Below are positions 15,465-23,305 of a DNA stretch of 64,000 nt, one piece after another. Within the stretch, counting starts at the first letter, position 1. Each line of letters begins with the position of its first letter. The position numbers were made by a program, and so were the translations under genes. Source of the stretch: a virus; the IMG/VR virus record IMGVR_UViG_3300028837_002527, positions 1 to 64,000 of that record; one strand, 5' to 3'. The notes under the pieces were generated by a model, which saw only the letters and a list, made by a program, of their open reading frames with translations, did no database searches and was not told the origin of the DNA.

Positions 15465-16102
15465 AAAGGGGAATGACAACAAATAGATTTATAAATCAAA
15501 TTAAAGCTGATGGATTAGGTTTTAAAGTTTGTATTAAGTGTAAAGTTAAAAAATTAGTAAGTGAATTTTGGTTGTATGGTGGAGATAGATTGGGGAGAAG
15601 AGCAAAGTGTAAAAATTGTATGAAAAAGGATAGTGAAGGGTGGCTTAAAAAAGATGGTAATAAAGAAAAGCGTAAGGAGATAGCAAAAAAGTATCGTGAT
15701 AGAAATCCGAAAAAAATTTATAAGAGAATTAGAAAGTGTATAATGAAGAATAGAGACCATTATAGAGCATATGGTAAAAAGTACGATGAAAAGAGAGTAA
15801 AAGAAGTACCAGATAAACTTAAAGAATGGAATACAAAAGCTACTGAAAAATATGCAAAGGAAAATTTAGAAAAAAGGATTGTTTACGGTATTGTACAAGA
15901 AGCTTTAAGAAGCGGAGAGTTAATTCGTCCTAATAGATGTTCAAGATGTAATAAGAAGTGTAAACCACAAGGACATCACGAAGATTATTCAAAACCACTT
16001 GAAGTAGAATGGTTATGTGATTTGTGTCATAAGGATATTCATTATGAAAAAAGGCGTTTGGTAGAAAGAGAATTGAGAAAGTCCATAAAGAAATATGGAT
16101 AG
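15461..16102 (+). CDS. HNH endonuclease (homing type)
   Basis: 213 residues. An N-terminal CIKCKVKK ... CKNC zinc motif (about 24-50) is followed by a basic helical linker and a C-terminal HNH nuclease (CSRCNKKC, GHHEDYSKPLEVEWLC, CHKDIHYEK, about 160-200). It is inserted between head genes and overlaps the MuF stop, typical of free-standing phage homing endonucleases. It probably plays no structural role. Confidence 0.85.
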   Translation: MKRGMTTNRFINQIKADGLGFKVCIKCKVKKLVSEFWLYGGDRLGRRAKCKNCMKKDSEGWLKKDGNKEKRKEIAKKYRDRNPKKIYKRIRKCIMKNRDHYRAYGKKYDEKRVKEVPDKLKEWNTKATEKYAKENLEKRIVYGIVQEALRSGELIRPNRCSRCNKKCKPQGHHEDYSKPLEVEWLCDLCHKDIHYEKRRLVERELRKSIKKYG

Positions 16103-16116
16103 GAAGGAGATTTAAG

Positions 16117-17034
16117 TTGCCGTTTCCTACTCAACATTCCGCTCGTATTAGAACTCCAGGTCAGTTTAAGAGAATTAGACAAGAAAAGAAAGGGCAGAAT
16201 AAATTTGGTTCAGGAATTAAGATAGTGTGGGGAGTTAAAGATGTTGATGGAAAAGAAAAAGCAATAATTCAATCAATTAGATTTGACAAAAGTAAATTTA
16301 CTGCTGGAAAAGCAAGAGCATGGTTAAAAAGTCATGGATATAAGCCAATTAAATTTGAACCTGCATTAAGTCAAGAATTGTTTGAAGAATTACTTTTGGA
16401 ATTAAGCAAAAGGGACAAGTATTCAATATGGAGCCAAGTAAGAAGAATAGAAGAAATAGATGATTTAAGAGTTGAGTATATGTGGTATGAGATTTCCAAT
16501 TTATATGAAAGAATTGCAGATGGTAGAGAAACAGAATATAGTGAGAAAGAAGTATTACTTATGGCAGAAATAGTTGTTAAAGAAGTTCTTGCAAGAAATA
16601 AGATTACTTTTGAGTTTGGTCAACAGGATAATGAAGGTTCACAAGAATTATATTTGGAAGTGTTAGGTATAATTGTGGATAAGAAGATAAAGTTAGAAAA
16701 TCCACATGGGGATTTAGTATTACAAAGGAAGGAGAAGGCAGTATTACTTGGTGAAAATATAGAGCTACCAGATATTTACTTAATGACTCAAAATGGAACT
16801 GCGTTGGGATATGTAAGGTTTGGTCCACTTCCAAATGAGGAAAACGACCCATCTAAAGGTGCTAAGTTTGGAACTTATAGATACAGAGTTGATACTAAAA
16901 TGTTTAAGGAAACTCAAGAATTACATCATGTATCCGATGAAGAAAAAGAAGCAAGATGGCCAAATCGAGGTTTTCTTTTCTTGTATCCAATTCGCGAATT
17001 TAATTCACTTAAAAAATCAGTTAAATTAAAGTAA
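16117..17034 (+). CDS. Head-associated protein with XkdF-like N-terminal segment
   Basis: 305 residues, TTG start with GGAAGGAG at 16102-16109. The first 85 residues follow a pattern seen at the start of several head-maturation or protease-linked proteins (HSARIRTPGQF ... FDKSKFTAGKARAWLKSHGY). The middle is helical and the C-terminus ends in a compact beta-rich domain with RWPNRGFLFLYPI. Its position between MuF and protease-scaffold supports a head assembly role. Exact activity unknown. Confidence 0.6.
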   Translation: MPFPTQHSARIRTPGQFKRIRQEKKGQNKFGSGIKIVWGVKDVDGKEKAIIQSIRFDKSKFTAGKARAWLKSHGYKPIKFEPALSQELFEELLLELSKRDKYSIWSQVRRIEEIDDLRVEYMWYEISNLYERIADGRETEYSEKEVLLMAEIVVKEVLARNKITFEFGQQDNEGSQELYLEVLGIIVDKKIKLENPHGDLVLQRKEKAVLLGENIELPDIYLMTQNGTALGYVRFGPLPNEENDPSKGAKFGTYRYRVDTKMFKETQELHHVSDEEKEARWPNRGFLFLYPIREFNSLKKSVKLK

Positions 17035-17086
17035 ATAAAAAATTGTTTTTACATGATAAAATAAAAAAATTTTGAATGTATGAAAT

Positions 17087-17122
17087 AAAAGGTTGTGAGA
17101 CTTATTTTACATAACACCTTTT
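17087..17122 (+). terminator. Possible weak terminator
   Basis: AAAAGGTTGTG (17087-17097) can pair with CATAACACCTTTT (17110-17122) with one two-base bulge, ending in a short T run. It lies in the 240-bp gap after the head-associated gene and upstream of a clear promoter, which makes partial termination plausible. Confidence 0.4.
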
Positions 17123-17220
17123 CTAAAGAAAGTTAATAGTGTGTAATGTACATATGATTAATGCTTAGAAATTTATGCATGTACTGAATGAAAGATTGAA
17201 GTATTTGTCAAATTATTCAG

Positions 17221-17249
17221 TTGACTTCATCTAAATTTTCTGATAATAT
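17221..17249 (+). promoter_or_regulatory. Sigma70-type promoter for the capsid genes
   Basis: TTGACT (17221-17226) and TAATAT (17244-17249) are separated by 17 bases, in a 240-bp non-coding gap. It would boost the scaffold and major capsid transcripts. The next gene starts at 17275 with GGAGG upstream. Confidence 0.7.
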
Positions 17250-17274
17250 AATATAAGAATGGAGGTAAACTAAA

Positions 17275-17475
17275 ATGGTATTTGATTTAGATGGTAATGA
17301 TGTTGTTATTAATGTTAGACAAAAAGGAGAGGAGAAATTTAAGCAAATTATTGTTTCTGATTTGATGGTTGATGAAAAGTTTGATTGTATTGTTATTAAG
17401 TTAAAGACACGTTCAGGTGAGATTAAAAAATATTTGTTAAGAAAGACTAAAAGGGACAAGTTGGTACTTACTTAG
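17275..17475 (+). CDS. Small beta-rich protein
   Basis: 66 residues composed of beta-type segments (NDVVINVRQKGEEKFKQIIV, DCIVIKLKTRSGEIKKYLL) with a basic C-terminus. GGAGGTAAAC precedes the ATG. First gene after the capsid promoter. Function unknown; it could be a small head accessory protein. Confidence 0.7.
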   Translation: MVFDLDGNDVVINVRQKGEEKFKQIIVSDLMVDEKFDCIVIKLKTRSGEIKKYLLRKTKRDKLVLT

Positions 17476-17543
17476 GCACCCGGTAGCAAGACACCCCTTG
17501 TAGTGACAGGTGACCTGATTATATTTTCAAAAGGAGGTTGCCT

Positions 17544-18896
17544 GTGGCTGTTAAAGTCAAACCCTTTTTTATCGTAAGAGACAAATTGGTTCTTAAAGTG
17601 GGTATTCATAATGGAGTGGAGTATTCCGAAGAAGAAGTTAAAAAGTTATACGATTATTATAAGGTAGTTGAAGCAAAAAAATATAAGGAACGTTCTATTG
17701 ATGAGATTCATGCCTTTGACGTTCACAGGGGAGGTTCAGAGGACCACCAGGATTCATCTGGTACATGGATTGGAGATGCCGAAGGGATTTATTGGGATGA
17801 TTCTGCTAATGGATTTGGGTTTCATAAAATTAATATAATTGAAGAGGATTTTGCTAATAAAATTAAGTATCAGAAACAAAGAGGTAAAGCTTCATTTGGC
17901 ATATCTCCAAGGTTAAACGTTCTTCGTGTTGGAACACATGCGACGGATATAATCCCGAAAAATATTTCTGTTGTTCTTACACCTGCGGGTGGAGAGGAAT
18001 TGTTGTTGAGTGAGGGTGATGAACAAGAATCTGGTGGGGAATTAGAGGATAAGGATATTCATTCGCATTATGTACAGCCAGTTACAGAAAAGGACTTACA
18101 AGCAATTAGGTCGCAAAGTAAAGAAGGAGACGACGAAATGAGTAAAGAAGAATTGGAAGGATTGCAAGCTCGCATTGCACAGCTTGAAAAAGAAAAAGAA
18201 GAAGAAGCTGCAAAAAGACGAGAAGCAGAACTAAAAGCAAAGGAAGAAGAATTTAAGAAGAAGGAAAAGGAATTTGAAAAAAGACTTGCTAAGTTGGAAG
18301 AAGGAATAAAGAAAGATAATAGCAAAGACAATAAAAAGGGTGATGAGGATTTGAAGAAAGATGATAAGAAGAAAGAAGATGATAAAAAATTAGAAGATGA
18401 AAAGAAAAAAAAAGAAGGAAGTGATAAGTATTTTGGTCCAAGTATTAAGTCTGATATTGCTCTTAAAGATTTTAAGGTTAAACCAGATTTGAGTAGACTT
18501 GATGCAAAATCAATCAATCGTGTTACTGATGATGTTCTTGCTGCTGTTAAACCTCTTAGCAACGAAAAAGGTTTTTCTCTTGAAGAAGCACAGAAAAGTA
18601 TTGAAGAAATTTTTGTTATTTTAAGCTCAATTCCAGTGGATAAGAAGGAAGAAGAAGAATTAACAAAAAGAGTTGAAGAGGCATTGTCAAAGTCCATTAC
18701 AAAGTTTAATCCATCTAAATCCGAAGAGACTAAGCAAACTACTCGCAAGGGACTTATTGTTGATGGTTCAACAGTGGTGAGGGAAGATAAAGCCCTTTCC
18801 AAGCAGCCAGATGACAAGCAAAAATTGGCAACCAAAGACGATATTCTCGGAAGTATTAGAGGTAGTTTGATGGGTGCACTCGGGTTGAAGGATTAA
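17544..18896 (+). CDS. Prohead protease-scaffold fusion
   Basis: 450 residues. The N-terminal domain (about 1-155) looks like a head maturation protease: HAFDVHRGGSEDHQDSSGTW carries candidate histidines and RGKASFGISPRL a candidate serine. From about 205 a long Glu/Lys coiled coil, then a Lys/Asp linker and helical C-terminus, match a scaffold that is degraded after assembly. GTG 17544 is six bases after AAGGAGG (17531-17537); TTG 17538 is too close. It directly precedes the major capsid gene. Confidence 0.75.
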   Translation: MAVKVKPFFIVRDKLVLKVGIHNGVEYSEEEVKKLYDYYKVVEAKKYKERSIDEIHAFDVHRGGSEDHQDSSGTWIGDAEGIYWDDSANGFGFHKINIIEEDFANKIKYQKQRGKASFGISPRLNVLRVGTHATDIIPKNISVVLTPAGGEELLLSEGDEQESGGELEDKDIHSHYVQPVTEKDLQAIRSQSKEGDDEMSKEELEGLQARIAQLEKEKEEEAAKRREAELKAKEEEFKKKEKEFEKRLAKLEEGIKKDNSKDNKKGDEDLKKDDKKKEDDKKLEDEKKKKEGSDKYFGPSIKSDIALKDFKVKPDLSRLDAKSINRVTDDVLAAVKPLSNEKGFSLEEAQKSIEEIFVILSSIPVDKKEEEELTKRVEEALSKSITKFNPSKSEETKQTTRKGLIVDGSTVVREDKALSKQPDDKQKLATKDDILGSIRGSLMGALGLKD

Positions 18897-18958
18897 CTAA
18901 TTAAACAAGTAAAGTTACAAATGCAGTAATAGAGAAAATAAAAAGGAGGAAAGTAAAA

Positions 18959-20290
18959 ATGGCTCAAGATATTTGGGACTTAATTCAAGAAAGAGCAGTT
19001 TATAAAGGAACAAGAGAGGAACTTGCTCTTGCTCTGAGTACTACTGAAGGAAGCGCATTATCTCCAGAGTCTTTAGAACCAAAGATTGTGGAACTTGTTC
19101 GTTTCCTTTCACCACTTGTAGCTGGGCTTAAAATTGTTCAATCAAATGGCAAAACTCACGAATTTAATGATAGGACTGCAATTCCATCAGCTAACTTTGA
19201 AGGTGAAAAAGCTGTTACGACTGATTCACAATCAACTTACAATAGACGTACAGCACCACTTAAGATTATTCGCGCAAAGGGCGGAGTAACTGGTTTTCAA
19301 CAAGCATCTTCAAAATCATTTGTTAATTCTTACGCAAATGAAGTTCTTGGCGCTGCACAAGCAATGGCGTATGCTATGGAATTTGGAGTAATGTGGGGCA
19401 ATTTAGCTGCAGACCAATATCAGTATGATGGACTTGATACTAAAATTATTACTAATAGAGTTGATGTAGCAGGTGTTGTTAAATTAAGTGATTTGGATGA
19501 TATGTTAGACCCAATTATTGGAAAGGGTCCCATTAATAGAGGAGATATGGCATTTTTTATGAGTCCAATGATGCATTCCAAAATTAATACACTACAATCA
19601 GAAGTTCGTAAATCAATTACGAAAGTAATGTATGCTGGTGGAATTGAAATGACTTCATATCGGGATATTCCGATTGTGGATACATCTTTCTGTCGTCCAA
19701 CTTCAAAAATGGGTGTTATTGCTGTTGCTAATAGTGCAACAGCAGGCAATCTTGTTGGAGGTCAAACTTATAGATGGAGAGTTGCAGCAGTTACTAAATA
19801 TGGTGAACAATGGGCAAGTACTGCAGTTACTCATACATTAGGTGGAGGTAATACTTCGGTGGATATTACCTTTACAGCTGTTGCAGGAGCAGAACTTTAC
19901 AAAGTGTATCGTACTCTTCAAGCTGGTGCTGCAAGTTCAGAAGTATTTTCAAAAAGAAATGCTGCTAAAACCTATGATGGCGCTGGTACTATTGGTGCTG
20001 CTGTTGTTAGTATAAATGATGGAACTTTGGATGCTTCTCTTGGTACAGATAAACCTTTGGACCAAGATGATAAAGATGAAGTAATTTTCTTGTTGAATAT
20101 GAACCAAGATATTTCGCTTGAAATTGCATCTCTGCTTAATGAGCAAGGTGAGAAAGTTAAGAATCTTATTCAAATGCTTCCTCTTGCAAGAACTATTGAC
20201 CAAGAACAATTCTTACTACTTTCTTATCAAGCTCTTGTTTATAAGGGTGATATTTTCAATGCGCTTTCAAGACGACTTCGTATTTCTTAA
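18959..20290 (+). CDS. Major capsid protein with inserted Ig/FnIII-like domain
   Basis: 443 residues with a very strong AAAAGGAGG site. Position after protease-scaffold and before connectors, together with the helical E-loop-like N-terminus and Ala/Thr composition, indicate an HK97-fold capsid protein. Residues about 257-355 look inserted: GGQTYRWRVAAVTKYGEQW and FTAVAGAELYKVYRTL are FnIII-type strands. The capsid core resumes with DEVIFLLNMNQDISLEIAS. The inserted domain probably projects from the shell surface. Confidence 0.82.
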   Translation: MAQDIWDLIQERAVYKGTREELALALSTTEGSALSPESLEPKIVELVRFLSPLVAGLKIVQSNGKTHEFNDRTAIPSANFEGEKAVTTDSQSTYNRRTAPLKIIRAKGGVTGFQQASSKSFVNSYANEVLGAAQAMAYAMEFGVMWGNLAADQYQYDGLDTKIITNRVDVAGVVKLSDLDDMLDPIIGKGPINRGDMAFFMSPMMHSKINTLQSEVRKSITKVMYAGGIEMTSYRDIPIVDTSFCRPTSKMGVIAVANSATAGNLVGGQTYRWRVAAVTKYGEQWASTAVTHTLGGGNTSVDITFTAVAGAELYKVYRTLQAGAASSEVFSKRNAAKTYDGAGTIGAAVVSINDGTLDASLGTDKPLDQDDKDEVIFLLNMNQDISLEIASLLNEQGEKVKNLIQMLPLARTIDQEQFLLLSYQALVYKGDIFNALSRRLRIS

Positions 20291-20310
20291 AAACTGAAAG
20301 GGGAGAAGCT

Positions 20311-20850
20311 ATGGCTTGGTTCGTTTGTGAAAATACAAGGGAAGGGTCGGTTTTTAATTATGTTATTAAGAACTATCTTGTAGAAGTTACAGACCTATCT
20401 CATGTGGAAGAGCTGCGAAAAGAGTCTTGCTTCAAGGAGATTTCTGAAGAGGAGGCAATCGGTAGTAAGGTTGCCTCCTTGAAATCTCCTATAGAAGCTA
20501 CAGACTTAAATAAGATTAAGGAAGAAGCAATAAAAAAAGCGAGAGAAGAAGCACAAGCAGAATTAAAAAAAGAAAAAGAAGAAATGAAAAAAGGAATTAG
20601 AGAAACGATGGAAAAAGTGAATCAAAATGCAACAAAGGAATTAGAAGATTTAAAGAAAAAAGTTAGAGAAGAAGCAAGAAAAGAAGTAGCGACAGAATTA
20701 GAAGTGGAAAAAGAAAAGATTGTGAAAAAGATTAGAAAACAAATTGAAGAGGAAGAAGAAAAAAGTCTTAAAATACCTAAAGTGAGAAAGAAAGTTGCAA
20801 AGAAAAATATTGTAAAAAAAACTATTAAAAAGAAAAAAGTGAAAGAATGA
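20311..20850 (+). CDS. Coiled-coil protein with basic tail
   Basis: 179 residues. The short globular N-terminus (1-55) is followed by a long Glu/Lys coiled coil (about 68-155) and a basic tail with KKVAKKNIVKKTIKKKK. It lies between capsid and connector genes, so it could be a head decoration or neck component. GGGGAG precedes the ATG. Confidence 0.65.
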   Translation: MAWFVCENTREGSVFNYVIKNYLVEVTDLSHVEELRKESCFKEISEEEAIGSKVASLKSPIEATDLNKIKEEAIKKAREEAQAELKKEKEEMKKGIRETMEKVNQNATKELEDLKKKVREEARKEVATELEVEKEKIVKKIRKQIEEEEEKSLKIPKVRKKVAKKNIVKKTIKKKKVKE

Positions 20851-20855
20851 CATAA

Positions 20856-21503
20856 ATGAATGTTTGGATTACACAACAAGATGTTATTGATGAATTAAAG
20901 GACCTTGGTATTGACACTGAAGAGTGGAAACAAGGTTCTTATTCAAAATTAAATAAAGTAATATTAAGAGCACAAAGAGATTTTGAAAGATTAACACGAA
21001 GAAAATTTGAGAAAGTTACTATAACGGAAAAAATAAGCGGAAGTGGAAAGCCTACCATTGTACTTAGGTATTTTCCAATTGTATCAATTACTAGTATTAT
21101 TGTAACAGATGTTCCAAGTTATCAACAAGATGTGACAGTAACTGAATATAGAGTTGATGAAGAAACAGGTGTTATTCATTTAGTTTCTACATTGCCTGTT
21201 TCTATGGCATATTTTCCAGAAGGACATTTAAATATAGAAGTAATTTATATGTATGGATATGAGTTAGCGGATATTCCAGATGACATAAAGGATTGTATTT
21301 TAAAAATGGTTTTAATACGCATAATTATGAGAAGCCCGGCAGAATGGGAAAGTGAAGGATTAAAGAGTATAAAAATATCTCAATACGCAGAAGCGTATAA
21401 TGTAAATAAAACTTCAGGAGGGTTATTTAGTACACAAAGAGAGCAGTGGCAAAACGATATAAATGATATAATTATGAGATTTAAAAGAACTCTTATTGCT
21501 TAA
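20856..21503 (+). CDS. Head-tail connector (gp6-like adaptor)
   Basis: 215 residues. An N-terminal helical hairpin (KLNKVILRAQRDFERLTRRKF), a beta middle (TIVLRYFPIVSITSIIVTD) and C-terminal helices (DDIKDCILKMVLIRIIMRSP) match the gp6/gp15-type adaptor that docks under the portal. Neighbouring head-completion genes agree. Six bases separate it from the previous gene and its SD is weak. Confidence 0.75.
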   Translation: MNVWITQQDVIDELKDLGIDTEEWKQGSYSKLNKVILRAQRDFERLTRRKFEKVTITEKISGSGKPTIVLRYFPIVSITSIIVTDVPSYQQDVTVTEYRVDEETGVIHLVSTLPVSMAYFPEGHLNIEVIYMYGYELADIPDDIKDCILKMVLIRIIMRSPAEWESEGLKSIKISQYAEAYNVNKTSGGLFSTQREQWQNDINDIIMRFKRTLIA

Positions 21504-21530
21504 TTATTTATTTGTTTATGGAGGTGAGAT

Positions 21531-21914
21531 GTGAAAGCGCGAGAGATTCCCTTGAGATTATTGCCTTTGAGAGCTGCTGTATCGCGTTATAATGAGGTTA
21601 CGGAAGAATATGATAATGTCTATATAGATGTTCCATGCAGATTAGGAATTAAGTCTCCGTCCACTCATGGTGGAATGGAACAAGACAAAGTATCTTCTAC
21701 TGTTGAAACACCGTTACTAATTACTCGCTATTATGAAATAAAGGATACTCCTTATAATTTTAGAATGGAAGATAGATTTACTATTGGAAATGAAGTATAT
21801 CGTTGTTTAAATGCGGATAATGCAGAAAGTGCAGACCATCACTTTGAAATAAACGTTCAGCATGTTAAAACAATGAATACTTCTCCGTTAAGCGGTGAAA
21901 CATCAGAAATATAA
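21531..21914 (+). CDS. Head-closure protein
   Basis: 127 residues from GTG 21531 with a TGGAGGTGA site. Beta-rich sequence (PLRAAVSRYNEVTEEYDNVY, FRMEDRFTIGNEVYRCLNAD) typical of the small stopper/head-closure proteins found between the adaptor and the Mu gpG-like gene. Identified by size, order and fold type rather than a motif. Confidence 0.6.
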   Translation: MKAREIPLRLLPLRAAVSRYNEVTEEYDNVYIDVPCRLGIKSPSTHGGMEQDKVSSTVETPLLITRYYEIKDTPYNFRMEDRFTIGNEVYRCLNADNAESADHHFEINVQHVKTMNTSPLSGETSEI

Positions 21915-21917
21915 ATC

Positions 21918-22421
21918 ATGGCAGAAGTATACATCACTATCAATAAAATGCAATTAGCAAAAATTAGAAGAAAGTTTGGAAACTTAAAAAGATTGGAATG
22001 GCTAAAAAGACCAATAAAAGATTCAGCTTGGTACATGATTAATTCAGTTCATATGAATTTTACAAGAGAAGGACGTCCCAAAAAATGGGCTCCATGGGGA
22101 TTTGCATATAGAAAATTAGTTCGTGAAAGAATAAATTATCCATTAATAATATTACAATTGGCAGGTAGATTAGGAAATAGAGTTTTTGCATTACAACTTA
22201 AACGTTCAATATCTCGTGGAAAAGGATTAAAGATAAAAAGAAATGGTTTTTTTCTTGGAACAAATGTAAGTTATGCAAGTATATTACAGAAGGGCGGATA
22301 TGTTGGTCCAGGGAGAAGGTTTAGAATTCCTGCAAGACCGTTTCTTATGTTTCAAAGGCAAGACATTACAATAATACGAAAAATGTTTCAGAAACATGTT
22401 AACAAAGTATTAAGGAGTTAA
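21918..22421 (+). CDS. Virion morphogenesis / tail completion protein (Mu gpG-like)
   Basis: 167 residues. It carries the family's landmarks: WAPWGFAYRKL, ILQLAGRLGNRV, a GTNVSYASILQKGGYVGPG loop and the C-terminal RIPARPFLMF. These are typical of the phage virion morphogenesis family that completes the tail or neck. Four bases after the head-closure gene; no clear SD, so translation is probably coupled. Confidence 0.8.
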   Translation: MAEVYITINKMQLAKIRRKFGNLKRLEWLKRPIKDSAWYMINSVHMNFTREGRPKKWAPWGFAYRKLVRERINYPLIILQLAGRLGNRVFALQLKRSISRGKGLKIKRNGFFLGTNVSYASILQKGGYVGPGRRFRIPARPFLMFQRQDITIIRKMFQKHVNKVLRS

Positions 22422-22422
22422 A

Positions 22423-22929
22423 ATGGCTCTTAAAGAATATGACCATGAAGATTTAATTGATGAGGTAAGAACTATTTTAACAAATAATTTAAATACTGAA
22501 ATAGCAACAATAAATGCTGTAAAAAATGATGCTTTTGTAATATCAAACCCAAAAGCAATTTACTTTGGTTTAAGACAAATAGACCCAAATGTTGCAGAAG
22601 GAAAGTCTATTATAATTGTAACACCTTCAACTATTGAAGGTGTTGATTTTAATCCCGGAGTAACTGAAGATGAAACGATGATTGATGTAATAGTAGTATT
22701 GTGGGAAAATAAGTCAGAGAAAGCTGAAAGAAAAGTATTAAGATATGTAAAAGCAATAAGAAGTGTATTAGACAAACATGCTCTTCATATAGAATTATCT
22801 CCATATCCTAGTAATGTTAGTGACTCAGTTGTTTCTGGTATAGATTTTACTCCGACAGACTTTGAAGGAGATTTATATTTTAAATCTGCAAGCATTCACT
22901 TAAGAGCAAAGACTAAATTTGGATATTAG
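22423..22929 (+). CDS. Tail terminator protein
   Basis: 168 residues, alpha/beta, in the canonical position between the gpG-like protein and the tail structural genes. Terminators cap the tail tube and join it to the head. Segments such as EDLIDEVRTILTNNL and KVLRYVKAIRSVLDKHALHI fit the usual helix-strand layout. Function assigned from position and size. Confidence 0.6.
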   Translation: MALKEYDHEDLIDEVRTILTNNLNTEIATINAVKNDAFVISNPKAIYFGLRQIDPNVAEGKSIIIVTPSTIEGVDFNPGVTEDETMIDVIVVLWENKSEKAERKVLRYVKAIRSVLDKHALHIELSPYPSNVSDSVVSGIDFTPTDFEGDLYFKSASIHLRAKTKFGY

Positions 22930-22942
22930 AAAGGGTTGTAGC

Positions 22943-22970
22943 TTGACAACAATCGCCGCTCTAGTACAAT
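22943..22970 (+). promoter_or_regulatory. Sigma70-type promoter before tail genes
   Basis: A perfect TTGACA (22943-22948) and TACAAT (22965-22970) with a 16-base spacer, placed right after the tail terminator stop. The spacer is GC-rich, unlike its surroundings. It should drive the tail gene block. Confidence 0.75.
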
Positions 22971-23023
22971 ACACTCTTACAACTTAAATAGTTGAGGGGG
23001 ACTATGGCGTGAAAGGAGAAAAA

Positions 23024-23290
23024 ATGGATAAGAAAGTGAAAGTAACATTCAAAGCTCCTGGAGAATCAAAAGCACATTTAAGAGGAGTAACATTAAGGTC
23101 AGGCGAAACATTGGAAATGTTAGAAAAAGATGTACCTAATGGATTATTCAATAGCAAATATTATATAATTACTGATATGAAGGATAATATAATTACGAAG
23201 ATTATAGAGAAACCAAAAATAAAAGCAAGGGTTGGTATATCTCGTACTTCAAGTAAGAAAAAGAAGGTAATAAAAAAGAAAAAGAAATAA
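23024..23290 (+). CDS. Small beta protein with poly-lysine tail
   Basis: 88 residues. A beta-rich body (VKVTFKAPGESKAHLRGVTL) ends in a strongly basic tail (SSKKKKVIKKKKK). AAAGGAG sits eight bases before ATG 23024; the upstream GTG at 23009 overlaps that site. First gene after the promoter; possibly a tail or neck accessory protein. Confidence 0.65.
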   Translation: MDKKVKVTFKAPGESKAHLRGVTLRSGETLEMLEKDVPNGLFNSKYYIITDMKDNIITKIIEKPKIKARVGISRTSSKKKKVIKKKKK

Positions 23291-23305
23291 TTTTAAGGTT
23301 TTAAA

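Noticed and set aside
17498-17525. TTGTAG-N16-TATATT promoter with a CAGGTGACCTG palindrome in the spacer
   Set aside because: Transcription would begin at about 17532, inside the ribosome binding site (17531-17537) of the gene at 17544, leaving no usable leader.
18068-18835. 255-codon antisense ORF
   Set aside because: It is the mirror of the Lys/Glu-rich scaffold coding sequence, giving a Ser/Leu/Phe-rich shadow without a ribosome binding site.
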